Assembly (NCBI GenBank): GCA_036245805.1
Contig: BTRK01000004.1
Coordinates: forward strand, 11,904,001 to 11,968,000
Source of the DNA: Pristionchus mayeri
Taxonomy: Eukaryota > Nematoda > Chromadorea > Rhabditida > Neodiplogasteridae
Length of the DNA stretch: 64,000 bases
Direction: 5' to 3'
The translations under genes were made by a program, and so were the position numbers. This document shows positions 34,870 to 47,359 of the stretch, in pieces; the stretch's first letter is position 1; each line of letters begins with the position of its first letter. The notes beneath the pieces were generated by a model, which searched no databases, had not been told where the DNA came from, and saw only the letters and a list, made by a program, of their open reading frames with translations.

Positions 34870-37809
34870 TCCATTTTCACAGATTGTTCAAAATTTAATT
34901 TTAAACAAATTGCGCTAAATGAGACCAATGGTATGGCTGAAAGCTTCAGAATTCAAGTGGGACCTGTTATGGGACCGAATACAAGAATGGTCGCCAGGGG
35001 AATGTACGAGAAGAGGACTGGTACAGCTGACTGCAAAGGATTCGATATTCCTCAGAACACCACAAAAACAAACTTGAATAAGCAGCGCGCGGAAAAGATC
35101 CATCTGCATCTTTCTCGTTTTATCGGTTAAATTGCTGTTGGTGGAGCTGAAATAAGAATGCATGAGCACACGAATTATAGCTGTACTAGTAGGGTTTACA
35201 ACTCAATAGTGCAGATATTTGTATCCCCATTTCACATGACCGTTCTGTCTCTCAATTTGGAATCGAACGTTGGACGAGAGATAGGAATGGATGCATACCG
35301 AATCACTGCATTTATCCTCCATATGCAGTAGATCATGACCATGGCCGTGCCTCCGAACATGCACAACATATAGCAGAGGGCGATCACCGAGGGCACGTCG
35401 ATAACCTTCTTCGCTGTTATGGGGTGCGTTCGCTGAAAATATCGAATACAAAAAAAAATATATTTTTAAAATGAAATTGTTCTCACCCGCGCATAGACCG
35501 TGGCAAATCCATTCGTCGTGACATGGAGATCGATACCATAGAGCTCTCGGATTTCCGGAGGAGTGAACGCACTGGAAAACATTATTGTTGGACTATTTGG
35601 TTGAGTCATTGCACAGTCTGCTGTCGAATTTGTAGTTGTTCAGCGCTCGATAGTGCGAAATTCAGATAAGGCAGGTCGAGTGGTTCGATATTGTGGGAAA
35701 TGAACGGAAGTAGGCCCATTTACTTACCGCATCTCCTCGTTGGGAATGAAAGCGAAGATGCAGTCGCCGATGAAGCCGGAGATGTAGAGAATGTTGACGA
35801 TGACGGCGAGCGAAATCCACTGTTTGCGTGTCCAGAAGCTAGTGAAGGAGTGAGAAAGGCCACTGGAAAGGGTGAGAGAAAGAAACAAAAAGGAAATAAC
35901 AGTTGGCATGTAGATGGAAAGGGAAGTCCTGTTCACATCTGACTACTCATAATTATCTCCAAACAGGTAATACCTTGTGAGAGTGACTAGACGATACACG
36001 TAGTGGTAGGCGAGAACCAGAAACGTCTGATAGTAAGTTGAGAGAAAAATGAGACAGAAGACGGTGTCGTAGGACTCTAAAATTGCAATTTACTTCCCGG
36101 TCTTAAGAGACCCTCCACGAGAGAACGTAATAACTGTGCAGGGGTCCACGGATGGCCAAAAATTTGATAATTCCCATACTTTTTTTCTGAAGTGTAGGCC
36201 CCGAGTGCTGATTGACGACCGCAATAACTAAGTCTAGGGGTCGATTTTGAAAAAGTTTCGGACACCCCCCACTTTTGGGGTCGAAAAATTGACTTCTTCA
36301 GAATTATGTGCAATATACATTTCCTGACGTATTTTCACTCGCAGAAAACGATTTTCGCTATTAGAGCGCGAAATAACGCAATATAAAAAAGATATGCTTG
36401 AAAACCCAGTTTTTTGGTGTGTTTTCTGAATATTTCAAAATTTTCCAATTTTTTTGGGGTGTTTTCATTGTGATTTTCGGAATATACATTGTAAATTACG
36501 TATATGGCGAAATTTTCAGAATTTTAAAAATAGGCCATATCTTCGAAATTATGTCCAGAACTTCCCAAATCAAGGCAATTTCTCGAATACGTCGTTACGC
36601 AACGTCGTTATTTACGCTCATAGGGGCCTCTACATGTCTTAAAATAGTTTTAAATATCTCACACATGAATATAATTTATGTTTGAATGTTCAGTTCTTCC
36701 TGAAAAACAAAATTCCAAAATCTCAAAATTCGTATTTTTTGCTCGATATTTTTATCGAAAAAAATCATAACATTTTTAATTCGCACTTTCATGATGTCTA
36801 GTGTCGAAAATCGTTATGTATGGGTCAAAATACACTACAAAATTTGCAATTAGCATAATTTGGCGAGGTCGACTTTTTCCGTGCCACAGACTGGGTTGAA
36901 AAAAATGAAATTTTAAAGTTCTTCGAATTTTTAGTTTTAACTTTTCCAATATGAAGATTATATTCATATGTGTCCCTTTTGAGCATTTAAGGATCGGTAG
37001 AAGCCCCTATGAACGCAAATAACGACGTTGCGTAACGACATATTCGAGAAATTGATTTAGGAAGTTCTGGACATAATTTCGAAGATATGGCCCATTTTTA
37101 AAATTCTGAAAATTTCACCAAATACGTAATTTACGATGTAGATTCCGAAAATCACAATGAAAACACCCCAAAAAAATTGGAAAATTTTGAAATATTCAGA
37201 AAACACACCAAAAAACTGGTTTTTCAAGCATATCTTTTTAATATTGCGTTATTTCGCGCTCTAATAGCGAAAATCGTTTTCTGCGAGTGAAAATACGTCA
37301 GGAAATGTATATTGCATATAATTCTGAAGAAGTCAATTTTTCGACCCCAAAAGTGGGGGGTGTTATAAAATGCTTACATCCGAATATTCTCACAGGGAAC
37401 GAAATAATGTGAAGGCCACCTTCGGTCATGTGAACTATCTGTAGAATCATTTGAATTATCTATTATATTTTCCTATGAATTTATGTAAAATTGTATAAAC
37501 CTAGTAAAATAAAACTCGTTAGCTTGAAATATATCCAAGAAATCCCACTTGTGCAGAAAGTTCAATTTTTCTATTCAAAAATCAAACATTTACCGGTTAC
37601 AAAAAGGCGTGCGCCAGATTCGTCATCAGGTCGCATATGGCAAATGATGCGAGCAGGTATCGATATGAGCCAATCGTAGATGATGGAGTAGTGGCAATGA
37701 TGAAGAGAAGCAGACCGTTAGATAGAAGGGAGAAGGTCGTCGTCGTGGCAAGAAAAATGGAGTGGAAGGGATTCTCGTGCACCCATTCGAACGACGATTG
37801 GAGAGTCAT
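34870..37809 (-). pseudogene. str/srj-like chemoreceptor pseudogene (gene 2)
   Basis: Exons match gene 1 in number and size: 37809-37594, 37438-37378, 36076-35974, 35862-35728, 35571-35487, 35432-35299, 35146-35074, 35030-34964, then a degraded last exon from about 34890. Conserved text includes TIGSYRYLLASFAICDL, PPEIREL, RTHPITAKKVIDVPS and KTRKMQMDLFRALLIQ. Damage: the CAA codon near the end of exon 1 is TAA (37599-37597); the exon 2/3 junction also reads TAG in phase; exon 2 is altered after residue 11; exon 9 hits a stop soon after ISLGSFGNVLFLSTAIF. The middle exons still read cleanly, so death looks recent. Intron 2 is filled by a foldback. Confidence 0.85.
36107..37362. repeat. Foldback element filling intron 2 of str-like gene 2
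   Basis: 36264-36640 and 37000-37362 are long inverted arms with a centre around 36800. The left arm continues outward to about 36107, starting TTAAGAGACCCTCCACGAG, a motif also seen at the end of the 17453-19353 palindrome. The right arm lacks this outer 150 bp and stops beside exon 2. Confidence 0.85.
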
Positions 37810-39559
37810 CTGAGTGAAGGAAAATGTAGCAAGGGATCACGAGTTAGCGCGAAGAAAGTATCAAACAAATCAATGTGTACGAAAAACAAAAAAATTGTAG
37901 GCAAGGTTGCTATCGAACGAGAATCAGGGATGAAGCTAAAGTTTTTGCGAACGCTTTTGAGATTTGATTTGCCGTGTTTACCAAGATATGATGTTAGGAG
38001 TCTTTGAGGAAGTTCATGATGACGAGTACGAATAGCAAGAATAACAATAACATACTGACTAATGTTCTATTGAATGATCAGTTGATCCGAGTTTCTTTCA
38101 AATCAAATATCCAAGAATTCACGTATGAAAGGAGTCGAATAGCCCACATTTGAGAGATAGCGTGGGTCTCGAAGGCCGTGACAGTAAAGTGCTCGGGAAA
38201 ATCACGTGTGTTATTTCATCTAAAGGTTCTCAGCCCCTGAAAGTCTCACGGACTATGGTTTAATATGGCAAATTGGGTGCAATAGCATTGCACCGTGTGA
38301 ATTGAGAATAAATTGGTTCCAAATACTGACCACACGTTATTGCGCGTGTGTTAAATATGTTTTAATTAGACATTTACAAATGTTCGGTAACCAATGGTTA
38401 CTAACCATGCGTAAGTTCTTCACCCGAATGGAGGAGTTGAAGCACTCGATTGTGCCCAGACTATGGTTGAATGGCATTGTAATCTGAATCGTCGCTCTGT
38501 TTTTTTGCACTCGACACGTGCACCTTTGCCCCTATGGAATAGGTGCGATTCTTATCTTCGCCTTGCTCATTCCCAAGCTTCTCATGAACAGCCGTCTTTC
38601 AATAACTGTATGACCATGAATCCGTTCAGGGATGGACGATTTGCTACGCCTCAGGGGACACTGAGATTCTATGAATGACCGAACGCCCATATCCAAGATA
38701 GCGGAGGCGTAGTTGAATGAAATGCGTAAAACAAGACTATACAATTTCTCCGAATTTCCAACTGAGTCAACATGTGGCAGATTGGGAAGGTTGATGGAAT
38801 GAAACTCACAGCCCTATCGCACTCAAATGATGTCGGAATTGTAGCAAAAAAAAGGTTGAACAGAAGCTAATGTGAAAACAATTGTACAACTACCTGGAGT
38901 TGTTGCTCTTGAAGTTCACTCTATTGACCTCAAGTGTAACAAATAGAGAATATATCGAAGTGGGCGGAGGTGAATTTGAGTACAGAAATGTGCAAAAAAA
39001 AAGTATTTTTATACAGGGGGATTTCTATCCGCGTAAAGTGCAGCGTACAGAAGGAATATCAACGACATACTCAATCATAAAAAAGAAGCAAGAAGGATAT
39101 TAGAAAGAGCGCCACTATCCCATTACCATTATTTACGGCTGTGAATTAAAGCAAAATGATGCCGTAGTCTCTTAATGTTGTGCACTCTCTTACTGCTCAA
39201 CAGGTAGAGAGATGTAGTGAATCTAGGAATGTAGTGAGATGAGTTTACTCAAATTGCGAACTCTACTGAGAAGCCTCAACAGTTGGATAAGCAATATAAT
39301 TGAGAAGCATGACATGTTTTAGTCAACGAGACCTACGAAAATTAAAGATTAATGAGGTCTAGAAGAATTATCGAGGAAGAAGGGCACGAAAAATAATGTA
39401 GGAGACATATGGCTGTTAATGAGCCCGAAGGCCCTATACAATTCAAAAGCCAGACTCGCTTCTCTCGTAGATCATAGCAATACTCCCGGTTATGGAATAT
39501 TACTACAGTTAATTGATAATAATTTCCGCGACCCTCATTAACTCGAAACATCAGTAAAC
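37810..39559. other. Intergenic, one possible membrane-protein relic
   Basis: At about 38455-38605 (+) a frame interrupted by one TGA reads PYGIGAILIFALLIPKLLM before a GT donor-like site, which could be a receptor relic. The rest shows nothing I can support. Confidence 0.3.
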
Positions 39560-39764
39560 GGCAAGAGAGAGAAAGCCAGAATATGATGAAATGGACAAAT
39601 GAGATGAGAAGAATAGACGGCCGGTGGATTAGAAGGCTTTCCACATTGGTCCCTTGAAATATACAGCAGTGGACAAGGAAAACAGCGTGATGCCCTCGTC
39701 TACAAGACAATACATATGATGTGGAAGGACTTCTGGTGCACCCACACGAACAAAGATGATTCAT
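39560..39764 (-). pseudogene. Relic of a str-like receptor first exon
   Basis: After a conserved CTTCAG acceptor at 39765-39770 the minus strand reads ATGAATCATCTTTG and then, in one frame, FVWVHQKSFHIICIV. This parallels the FEWVHQNPFH start of the str-like genes. Stops and frame changes follow within about 50 bases, and no other exon is left. Confidence 0.55.
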
Positions 39765-39987
39765 CTGAAGCGCGAATGAGTACAAAACGAGCTCAAAGGC
39801 GTAATGAATGAACGAGTGAGAAAAATTTTGTAGGCGCGATTGATTACGAATCTGACACCGAGAAGCATTTCTTAGCCATTTGAGTGTCTTGTTGTTGTTT
39901 GCCGCAAATATTATACTTAGCGTCTTTGTGAGCACATGATATCAACAGAAAAAATGAGAACGCGGACAATAAAAAAAAGTTAAAGCA

Positions 39988-41507
39988 TTCACATATCACG
40001 GATCTCCTGTAAAAATGCGGGAACCGATACGACAGAAAAAAATTTCGGGTCATGGATTTAGCTGAGACCGGTAGGACTGACCAAAGTGAGGGCGAGGACA
40101 ACGTCTGACCACTCCGTTTTTCGAAATGTGCATGTTGAAACGAGTTATGACCTATCGCGTTGGAAGGCCGTATATCGGTCAGTTTTTGAGCTACAGCGAG
40201 CGGATTTTTTTCAATCGACTCGTAATAGAGAAATCTACAAATAAGTTCTTTTACGCTCCATGCGGAAATGACGTCTTCACATAGTTTCATGCGAAAAAAC
40301 CGCTTTTCTCGTCTCAAGATGCTAATTTTCCATCTTTTCTGATGAAAACATCACGATTTTTATTCTTGATTCGGATTCCCCATCCCCGAAATAGGGTAAG
40401 CGCATAGTTCATTGGTCGTCGTAGGTCGACTATCATATCGGCACTCAGTAGGGAGAATTTGAACATAGTGCAATTTTTGAATGAAACATGTTTTGGTACG
40501 TATCTCCTCTCCAACATATGCAAATGAAAGAACTTATACCACTTTTGGATACCTCTTCAGTAGGTCTCCAACAATGACTCAGAGGTACGAAACCCTGAAG
40601 TTAGCCGTTTTCGAGATACGGAGTAAAAACCCTATTCAATGGATTACACAGAGAGAATTTCATTTTCTCCAAAAACTGTACAAGTCCTAGACCCCCTACT
40701 GAGTAGCGATATGATACTCCTCCTCCCACGACAAATGAACTATGCATGTACCCCAATTTCGGGATGGGGAATCCGAATCAAAAATAAAAATCGAGTAGAT
40801 ACAAGGTTATAGTGGACTTTGGGACCATTTCACCTCGGAATTCTGCAATACAACTAGTTTTTTACTCCGTATCTCGAAAACGGCTAACTTCAGGGTTTCG
40901 TACCTCTGAGTCATTGTTGGAGACCTACTGAAGAGGTATCCAAAAGTGGTATAAGTTCTTTTGTTTGCATAAGTTGGGGAGGAGATACGTACCAAAACAT
41001 GTTTCATTCAAAAATTGCACTATGTTCAAATTCTCCCTACTGAATGCCGATATGATAGTCGACCTACGACGACCAATGAACTATGCACGTACCCTATTTC
41101 GGGGATGGGGAATCCGAATAAAGAATAAAAATCGTGATGTTTTTATCAGAAAGATGGAAAATTAGCATATTGAGACGAGAAAAACGGTTTTTCGCATGAA
41201 ACTATGCGAAGACGTCATTTCCGCATGGAGCGTAAAAGAACTTATTTGTAGATTTCTCTATTACGAGTCGATTGAAAAAAATCCGCTCGCTGTAGCTCAA
41301 AAACTGACCGATATACGGCCTTCCAACGCGGTAGGTCATAACTCCGTTCAGCATGCAAATTTCGAGGAATGAAGTGGATAGGCGTTCTCCCCGCCCTCAC
41401 TTTGGTCAGTTCTCACGTTTACAGCGAAATCGGTGATGCACAATTTTTTTTGTCGTAAAGGGGTCTCATTTTCTTGCATTTTTACAGGAGATCCGTGATA
41501 TGACAAG
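39988..41507. repeat. Foldback element (1.5 kb)
   Basis: The outer ends (ATCACGGATCTCCTGTAAAAA near 39993 and its complement near 41500) and the inner arms (about 40074-40650 and 40860-41412) are inverted copies. The centre is near 40748. The two arms even give mirror-image ORFs starting MKHVLVRISSPTYAN, so they are young or kept similar by gene conversion. Confidence 0.9.
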
Positions 41508-42256
41508 CAATGAATAGATCGCAATTGAGAAATAGAAGATATGGAGAAGTGAGTTGCGCATGCTGCGCCTTTCAAGTATTCGGGAAAATTTCATACAAAT
41601 ACAGCCGCCTAGACCTTCCGTTTCAGACTTTCCCTTGGACTTTGGCATCTCATCTGCATGGGTACATTACTCTGGCAGCGTGGGACTTGAGTGTCAACAG
41701 AAAAAACCACGTTGTATGAAAGCGTCAGAATATCAATGCCGCATGACGCATTAGTACTCGTATGACCTAGTCAAATAGTTGGTGTACTGCCCACTCATTC
41801 GTGATGCAATATGTAATTGAATTTATGATGCACTCAAAAGTAGAACGAACTAGCGCGATCATAAACCGGTAGTATGCATAAAATGATGCATTTTACGAGA
41901 ATAGAAGAAGTCCTCGAGCAGACTCTATGACTGAATGTCCTCTGAATTTCTGAATGGTTGCTCACTTTCTGCTCTGGACAAGCGTACTCTCCATGCATTA
42001 CATATGTGCATGCGAATATATCCTTTTGCATAGCTCTTCCGGCTAGGAATTTTGTGATAATAACTGTAAATGTTAAGTGTGCTCATGTGCGCTGTGTATA
42101 ATTTGAAAGTTACTTCATATCGGATAACTTGTAATAATTAATTGATGTTGTCATTCAAGGTTTACCCAATACACATTGACATATGTTAATGAAAATGTGC
42201 ATCATTCACAGTAATGATGAATCCGCATAAAAGTCATAGATTCTGCCCGAGGATTC
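41508..42256. other. Intergenic, nothing recognised
   Basis: AT-rich DNA downstream of str-like gene 3 (3' side on the minus strand). No exon. Confidence 0.35.
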
Positions 42257-45200
42257 TTATGTTCTTCTATCGACCGTTCGAGTTTCAATCGAAGAGCCAT
42301 GATGGTCTTTGAAGGGCAGACAGAAGAGACGAATAATCGCAGATCGAAATCTGCCTATGAAGAAAAGTACGAAGAATGCGTCAATCGATGGAAATATGGC
42401 GGTAGCTGTGAAGAAAACGTTGCCGAATGAGCCCAGTGATATACCTGAACATAGATACTTACACGAAGTTCATCGACGGTAGATCATGCATTTTGATATG
42501 TCTATCTTTGATTTTTTTTCCAATTCCTCACGTAGTCATCTACCGTAATACCTGTTAAGGGGCCGAAGGTAAGAATTGTCGCCAGTGGAAGGTACGAGAA
42601 GAGCACGGGCACTGCTGACTGAAAGGATTATATTTATGAGAGGAATCGCGAGAGAATCGACCGTGTGAAGGGGGTAAGCGGGTGTAGGAATAAATTTTGT
42701 CCTGTATGCCTGGCCTGTAAGTGTTAAGTATTGGGGTGTCCAGAAATTTTTCAGAATTTTTTTTCGGAGGAACGTATCGTCCACAGTAACGATTATCCAT
42801 CACAAATATCAACACTATTTAATAGTGCAACCATTGCCCAATCACACATACCACGGAATTTTCATCAGCTGTTCTCCCCTGTTTTTAACAAACGTTTATG
42901 TAATGGATTCTGGAGTCACCCAAAATCGCGATTTCGTCTATTTTTATTTTTTTGCGAAAGGCTTATTCTTAACGAAATCATCCTAATTTCTTCACAGTTT
43001 TATAATGCATGAATTATTAAATATATATACAAAATTTGGAAGGAATCGGTCAACTGCTCTATCTGCAACATTAAAATATTTAAAAAATTCTGAATCATAA
43101 TTTCCAAATTTTCGATGAAATTTCATGATCAAACAATAATCGACATTATATTTACTTCCAAGCTCGCCAAATGTTCAATGCACACTGTAATATGGAGTAC
43201 CACAAAATATCTCCAATTAGCGCATATTCAAATTAGGGTTCGATTTGATCCCACAAAGAAAGAACCTCTACCTTTGTTTTTAAATATGATCAGTAATGAG
43301 TGCTAGCAATCAATAACTGCAACTGAATGGCACAAGTGAAGCCCACTTACAGAATTGTATGATCTTGTATTTTAAAATTAGCAAGTTAGAGGTATCAAAC
43401 CCATGCGGTCCTGTGCAGCAAAAATATTATAGACGAAAACGTGATTTTGGGTGACTCCAGTATCCATTACATAAACGTTTGTTAAAAACAGGGGAGAACA
43501 GCTGTTGAAAATTTCATGGTATGCGTTATTGGGCAATGGTTGCACTATTCAATAGTATTGACATTTGTGATGGACAATCGTTACTGTGGAGGATACGTTC
43601 AAATTCTGAAAAATTACTGGACACCCTAATACTTTGGATGATGCTTTTTCAAACTGCGTCGTCAGAATTGTGACATCTTTCGTCATCATTGAGATTCAGA
43701 AGGCCAAACTTGGTACTATCACTTTTCGGCTGTCAAATCGCCATCACTTAAATGATCATAAGTCCGTTTAAAATAAAGATAGAATGTAGTTCTTTTTTCC
43801 AATGAAAGCTACCATCATGCTCTACAACTTTCATGTCGACGTCATCATTCCTGGTCCTCATCCTGGTTCGGGGTGGTCGGGTGAACCAAAAGTGACGTAA
43901 CTTTCGAAATCGGAAATTAGTTTTGAGTTATCATGTTTAAGTTGTAAAGCATACATGTGCCTCACTTCTCGCCAAAAATTAGGCAAATCGGAGTTGGAAC
44001 ACAAAAAAGGGCTCACTTTCGTACAACGACCTGAAAATGAGGTCCTGGCAAGGGTTCTTCCATATCTTCAATTGCCCTCATTTAGGCTCAAAAACGTCGA
44101 AAACCATCCAAAACAATATAATAAGTTGTTTCCCCCATATTATAGCGCTTGAATTGGTCAAAAATTACGGTATGACCTCAGATTCAAAAATAGAGTTTTC
44201 GAACCCCTTTAATTTGAAGGATGGGTCACAATGCACTGAATGGGTTTAAAATAGTGTAAATACATTCCTCGAAACAGCATAAAGAAAAAGGGCTCCTGGA
44301 AAGAGGATATTTCGCCTGATGAATCCAGTGAAAGACGCAAAACGGGACCCCAAGTCAAAATAGACATAGAGACTCGTACATGGATAGAAATGTAGAGCAC
44401 GATGAGCTAAACATTTCATCTGTTGAAAGTGAGCTTCTATCTTTTCGTTGAAGCGCGCTACGGACCCTGGAAGTCCCCATCTCTATGTCTATTTTGACTT
44501 GGGGTCCCGTTTTGCGTCTTTCACTGGATTCATCAGGCGAAATATCCTCTTTCCAGGAGCCCTTTTTCTTTATGCCGTTTCGAGGAATGTATTTACACTA
44601 TTTTAAACCCATTCAGTGCATTGTGACCCATCCTTCAAGTTAAAGGGGTTCGAAAACTCTATTTTTGAATCTGAGGTCATACCGTAATTTTTGACCAATG
44701 GAAGTGCTATAATATGGGGGAAACAACTTATTATGTTGTTTTGGATGGTTTTCGACGTTTTTGAGCCTAAATGAGGGCAATTGAAGATATGGAAGAACCC
44801 TTGCCATGACCTCATTTTCAGGTCGTTGTACGAAAGTGAGCTCTTTTTTTTGTTCCAACTCCGATTTGCCTAATTTTTGGCGAGAAGTGAGGCACATCTA
44901 TGCTTTGCAACTTAAACATGATAACTCAAAACTAATTTCCGATTTCGAAAGTTACGTCACTTTTGGTTCACCCGACCACCCCGAACCAGGATGAGGACCA
45001 GGAATGATGACGTCGATGAAAGTTGTAGAGCATGATGGTAGCTTTCTTTGGAAAAAAAGAACGACCTTCTATCTTTATTTTAAACGGACTTATGATCATT
45101 TAAGTGAGCGCGATTTGACAGCCGAAAAGTGATAGTACCAAGTTTGGCCTTCTGAATCTCAACGATGACGATAAATATCACATTTTGACGACGCCGTTTG

Positions 45201-46646
45201 AAAGAGCATCATCCAAAGTACTTAAAACTTAAAGGCCAGACATACAGGACAAACTTTTTTCCTACCGCCGCGGCGTGGTCGATTCTCTCGCGATTCCTCT
45301 CTTATGATATTTAAAAAAACACAGACTTGAATAAGCAGTGCGTGGAAAAGGTCTGCCTGCATCTTTCTCGTTTGTCCTGTCAAATCGGTGTCGGCGCATC
45401 TGCAAGAATGAAAAAAATTAAAAATTCGAAAAATCTGGAACGAGGCAAAATGTCGCTTCTTGCCGGCTTTAATATAACAGGTCGGCATTTCGAAACAATT
45501 CTCATCTGGTCTAGTGCCGCTAAATGTTTACCTACCGAATCACTGCATTTATCCTCCAGATGCAGTAGATGATTACGATGCCCGTTCCTCCAAACATGAA
45601 CAACAGCAATGAAAGGGAAATGACTGAAGGCGCGTGGACAACAAGCTGTCCAGTTATAGGGTCCGGTCGCTGCAATTGAATATTCCGAAAAATAATTGGA
45701 AATTAAATGTGTAAATGTATCTCACCCGCACGGAGACCACAACAAATCCACTAGTAGGGGCTTGAAGATCAGTTCCGTAGAGTTCGCGGATTTCCGGTGG
45801 GACGAGAGTGCTGGAAAACATAATTGTAATATGGCGGATCCTCGCTGAGTCATAGCAGCTTAGCAGTGATTGATTACATTTTTTTCAGCACTAATCAGCG
45901 CTTGTTTTAAGGATGATTGTACTGGAAAGATAATGTGACCGAGTCTCGTCATAAGGCGTGAAGGCTAACAGACAGACGCCCATGAATCCGGCGACGTAGA
46001 GAACATTTACGAAGACCGCGAGCGAAATCCAGTGCTTGGGCGTCCAAAAGCGAGTTATTGAACGAGAGAGACCACTGCGAAAATAGAGAAACGCGATCAT
46101 TAGGTGTACAATCATTAATGCGCACCTGGTGAGGGTGACTAGACGGTACACGTAGTGGAAGGCGAGAATCAGAAATGTCTGGTAGAAAGTGGCGATGAAT
46201 ATGAGGCAAAAGACGGTGTCGTACGATTCTGAAATGGGAATTGTCACCAGGGCCTCAAAACGATAAATTCATGGTATAAACGTACGTCCGCCAATCACAA
46301 TGCCAACGTTGTGAGAGAAGAAGTAGAGACCGCTGCTTGTGAGGTGGACTATCTGAATAACATACCGGTAATAAGAAAATACTCGTTGTGAAATCTTTAA
46401 CCTGGTTATCTTAATCTTCAAAAATCAAACCGGTTGTAGAGTGGCGTGAGCTAGATTTGTCAATATATCACAGGTGGCAAAGGAAGCGAGCAGATATCGA
46501 TAGGATCCAATCGTCGATGAGGGAGTCGTTGCGATGATGAAGAGAAGAAGACCGTTAGAGAGGAGGGAGATCGTCGTTGACGTCGCCAGGAAGATGACGT
46601 GGAAGGGATTCTGGTGCACCCATTCGAACGAGGACAGGAGAGACAT
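42257..46646 (-). CDS. str/srj-like seven-helix chemoreceptor, intact (gene 3)
   Basis: Predicted 355-residue receptor in nine exons: 46646-46431, 46352-46286, 46228-46126, 46074-45940, 45810-45726, 45669-45536, 45399-45327, 42618-42552 and 42444-42257. Phases agree throughout, and the first eight exon sizes are identical to gene 1. It begins MSLLSSFEWVHQNPFH. Landmarks: TIGSYRYLLASFATCDI, FYQTFLILAFHYVYRL, PPEIRELYGTDLQ, QTRKMQADLFHALLIQ and FPSIDAFFVLFFIGRFRSA. Intron 7 is 2.7 kb because it contains a foldback element with a second element nested in it. The matching intron in gene 1 is 97 bases. The donor after exon 4 (gtcaca) is weak. The coding sequence has no stop, so it can still work if the long intron is spliced. 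Confidence 0.85.
42633..45308. repeat. Large foldback element in intron 7 of str-like gene 3
   Basis: Left arm 42633-42730 plus 43630-44430, right arm 44440-45308, in inverted order; the centre is near 44435. The arms encode mirror ORFs (MRSWQGFFHIFNCPHLGSKT) that are almost identical. The left arm is split by the 42731-43629 element. A solo arm lies at 31030-31705. Confidence 0.9.
42731..43629. mobile_element. Non-autonomous mariner-like element nested in the foldback
   Basis: Inverted ends TTGGGGTGTCCAGAAATTTT and complement, arms of about 225 bp, 899 bp in all. It is flanked by TA at 42729-42730 and 43630-43631. The uninterrupted right arm of the host foldback has a single TA at the matching site (near 45225), which shows the insertion and target duplication directly. 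Its ends share GGGTGTCC with the intact mariner at 13267. Confidence 0.9.
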
Positions 46647-47359
46647 CTGAACAAATGAGAAGCATGTGAATCACAGAACGAATGCAAAATGGAAAATAGA
46701 TTGAGAAGAAATGGGACGGCGAGAATTATTGGTCTTTGATATGAAGATGTTCAGCTAATCCTTTCGAGATTGGACTTTGTTGTGATAGACTACCAGAAAG
46801 ATCACACTGTGTTAGTAGATGGACTTCACAGGAAAATTAAGCAACAGTCGCTCGCTCGCTGCTCCTAATTTATCGTCGATCCTAATTCAGTGGCCATTCT
46901 CTGGGAATTTTTAATTAAAATCAACACACATTTTCCATGAAATATGAAAGAATTTCACTAAAAAAAATTTCAAGAGTCATGAACGAAATTAAAATTGAAA
47001 AATTAAGGGGGAAGGGGTGTAAATAGCGTAGGCGACGGATTTCAAGTGTACATGATATTCAGATTAATATCCATCTAGACGTCTGACTGTCCCACGAACT
47101 GTGCTTTCTCACGACTTGGAATGCGAGAGGACCGTGCGCAATACGACGAAACTGCAGTCTGTGACTGCCCACTCATTATTGGCCTGATTTAGATGTGATT
47201 TTTTAATTATATATTTTTTTAAATCATTGAATGATCGTGTGCCGTTCTCTCGAACCGATAAAACGAAGAAATCTGGCCGAAATTCCATTAAGATCTCAAA
47301 TATCACATATATCCGCTATCAAATGGCAATGATGTTTATTCATGAAACATATCCCTTTG
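46647..47359. other. Intergenic, nothing recognised
   Basis: Contains the likely promoter of str-like gene 3 and the 3' side of the next sre-like gene. No exon. Confidence 0.35.

Noticed and set aside
39342..39935. 197-residue ORF on the minus strand
   Set aside because: Only a short part, in another frame, resembles a receptor exon; the long frame itself has no family signature.
40481..41007. Mirror ORFs starting MKHVLVRISSPTYAN
   Set aside because: Again the two arms of a palindrome, not genes.
44037..44815. Pair of identical ORFs on opposite strands (MRSWQGFFHIFNCPHL)
   Set aside because: They are the two arms of one foldback translated; no sign of selection as protein.
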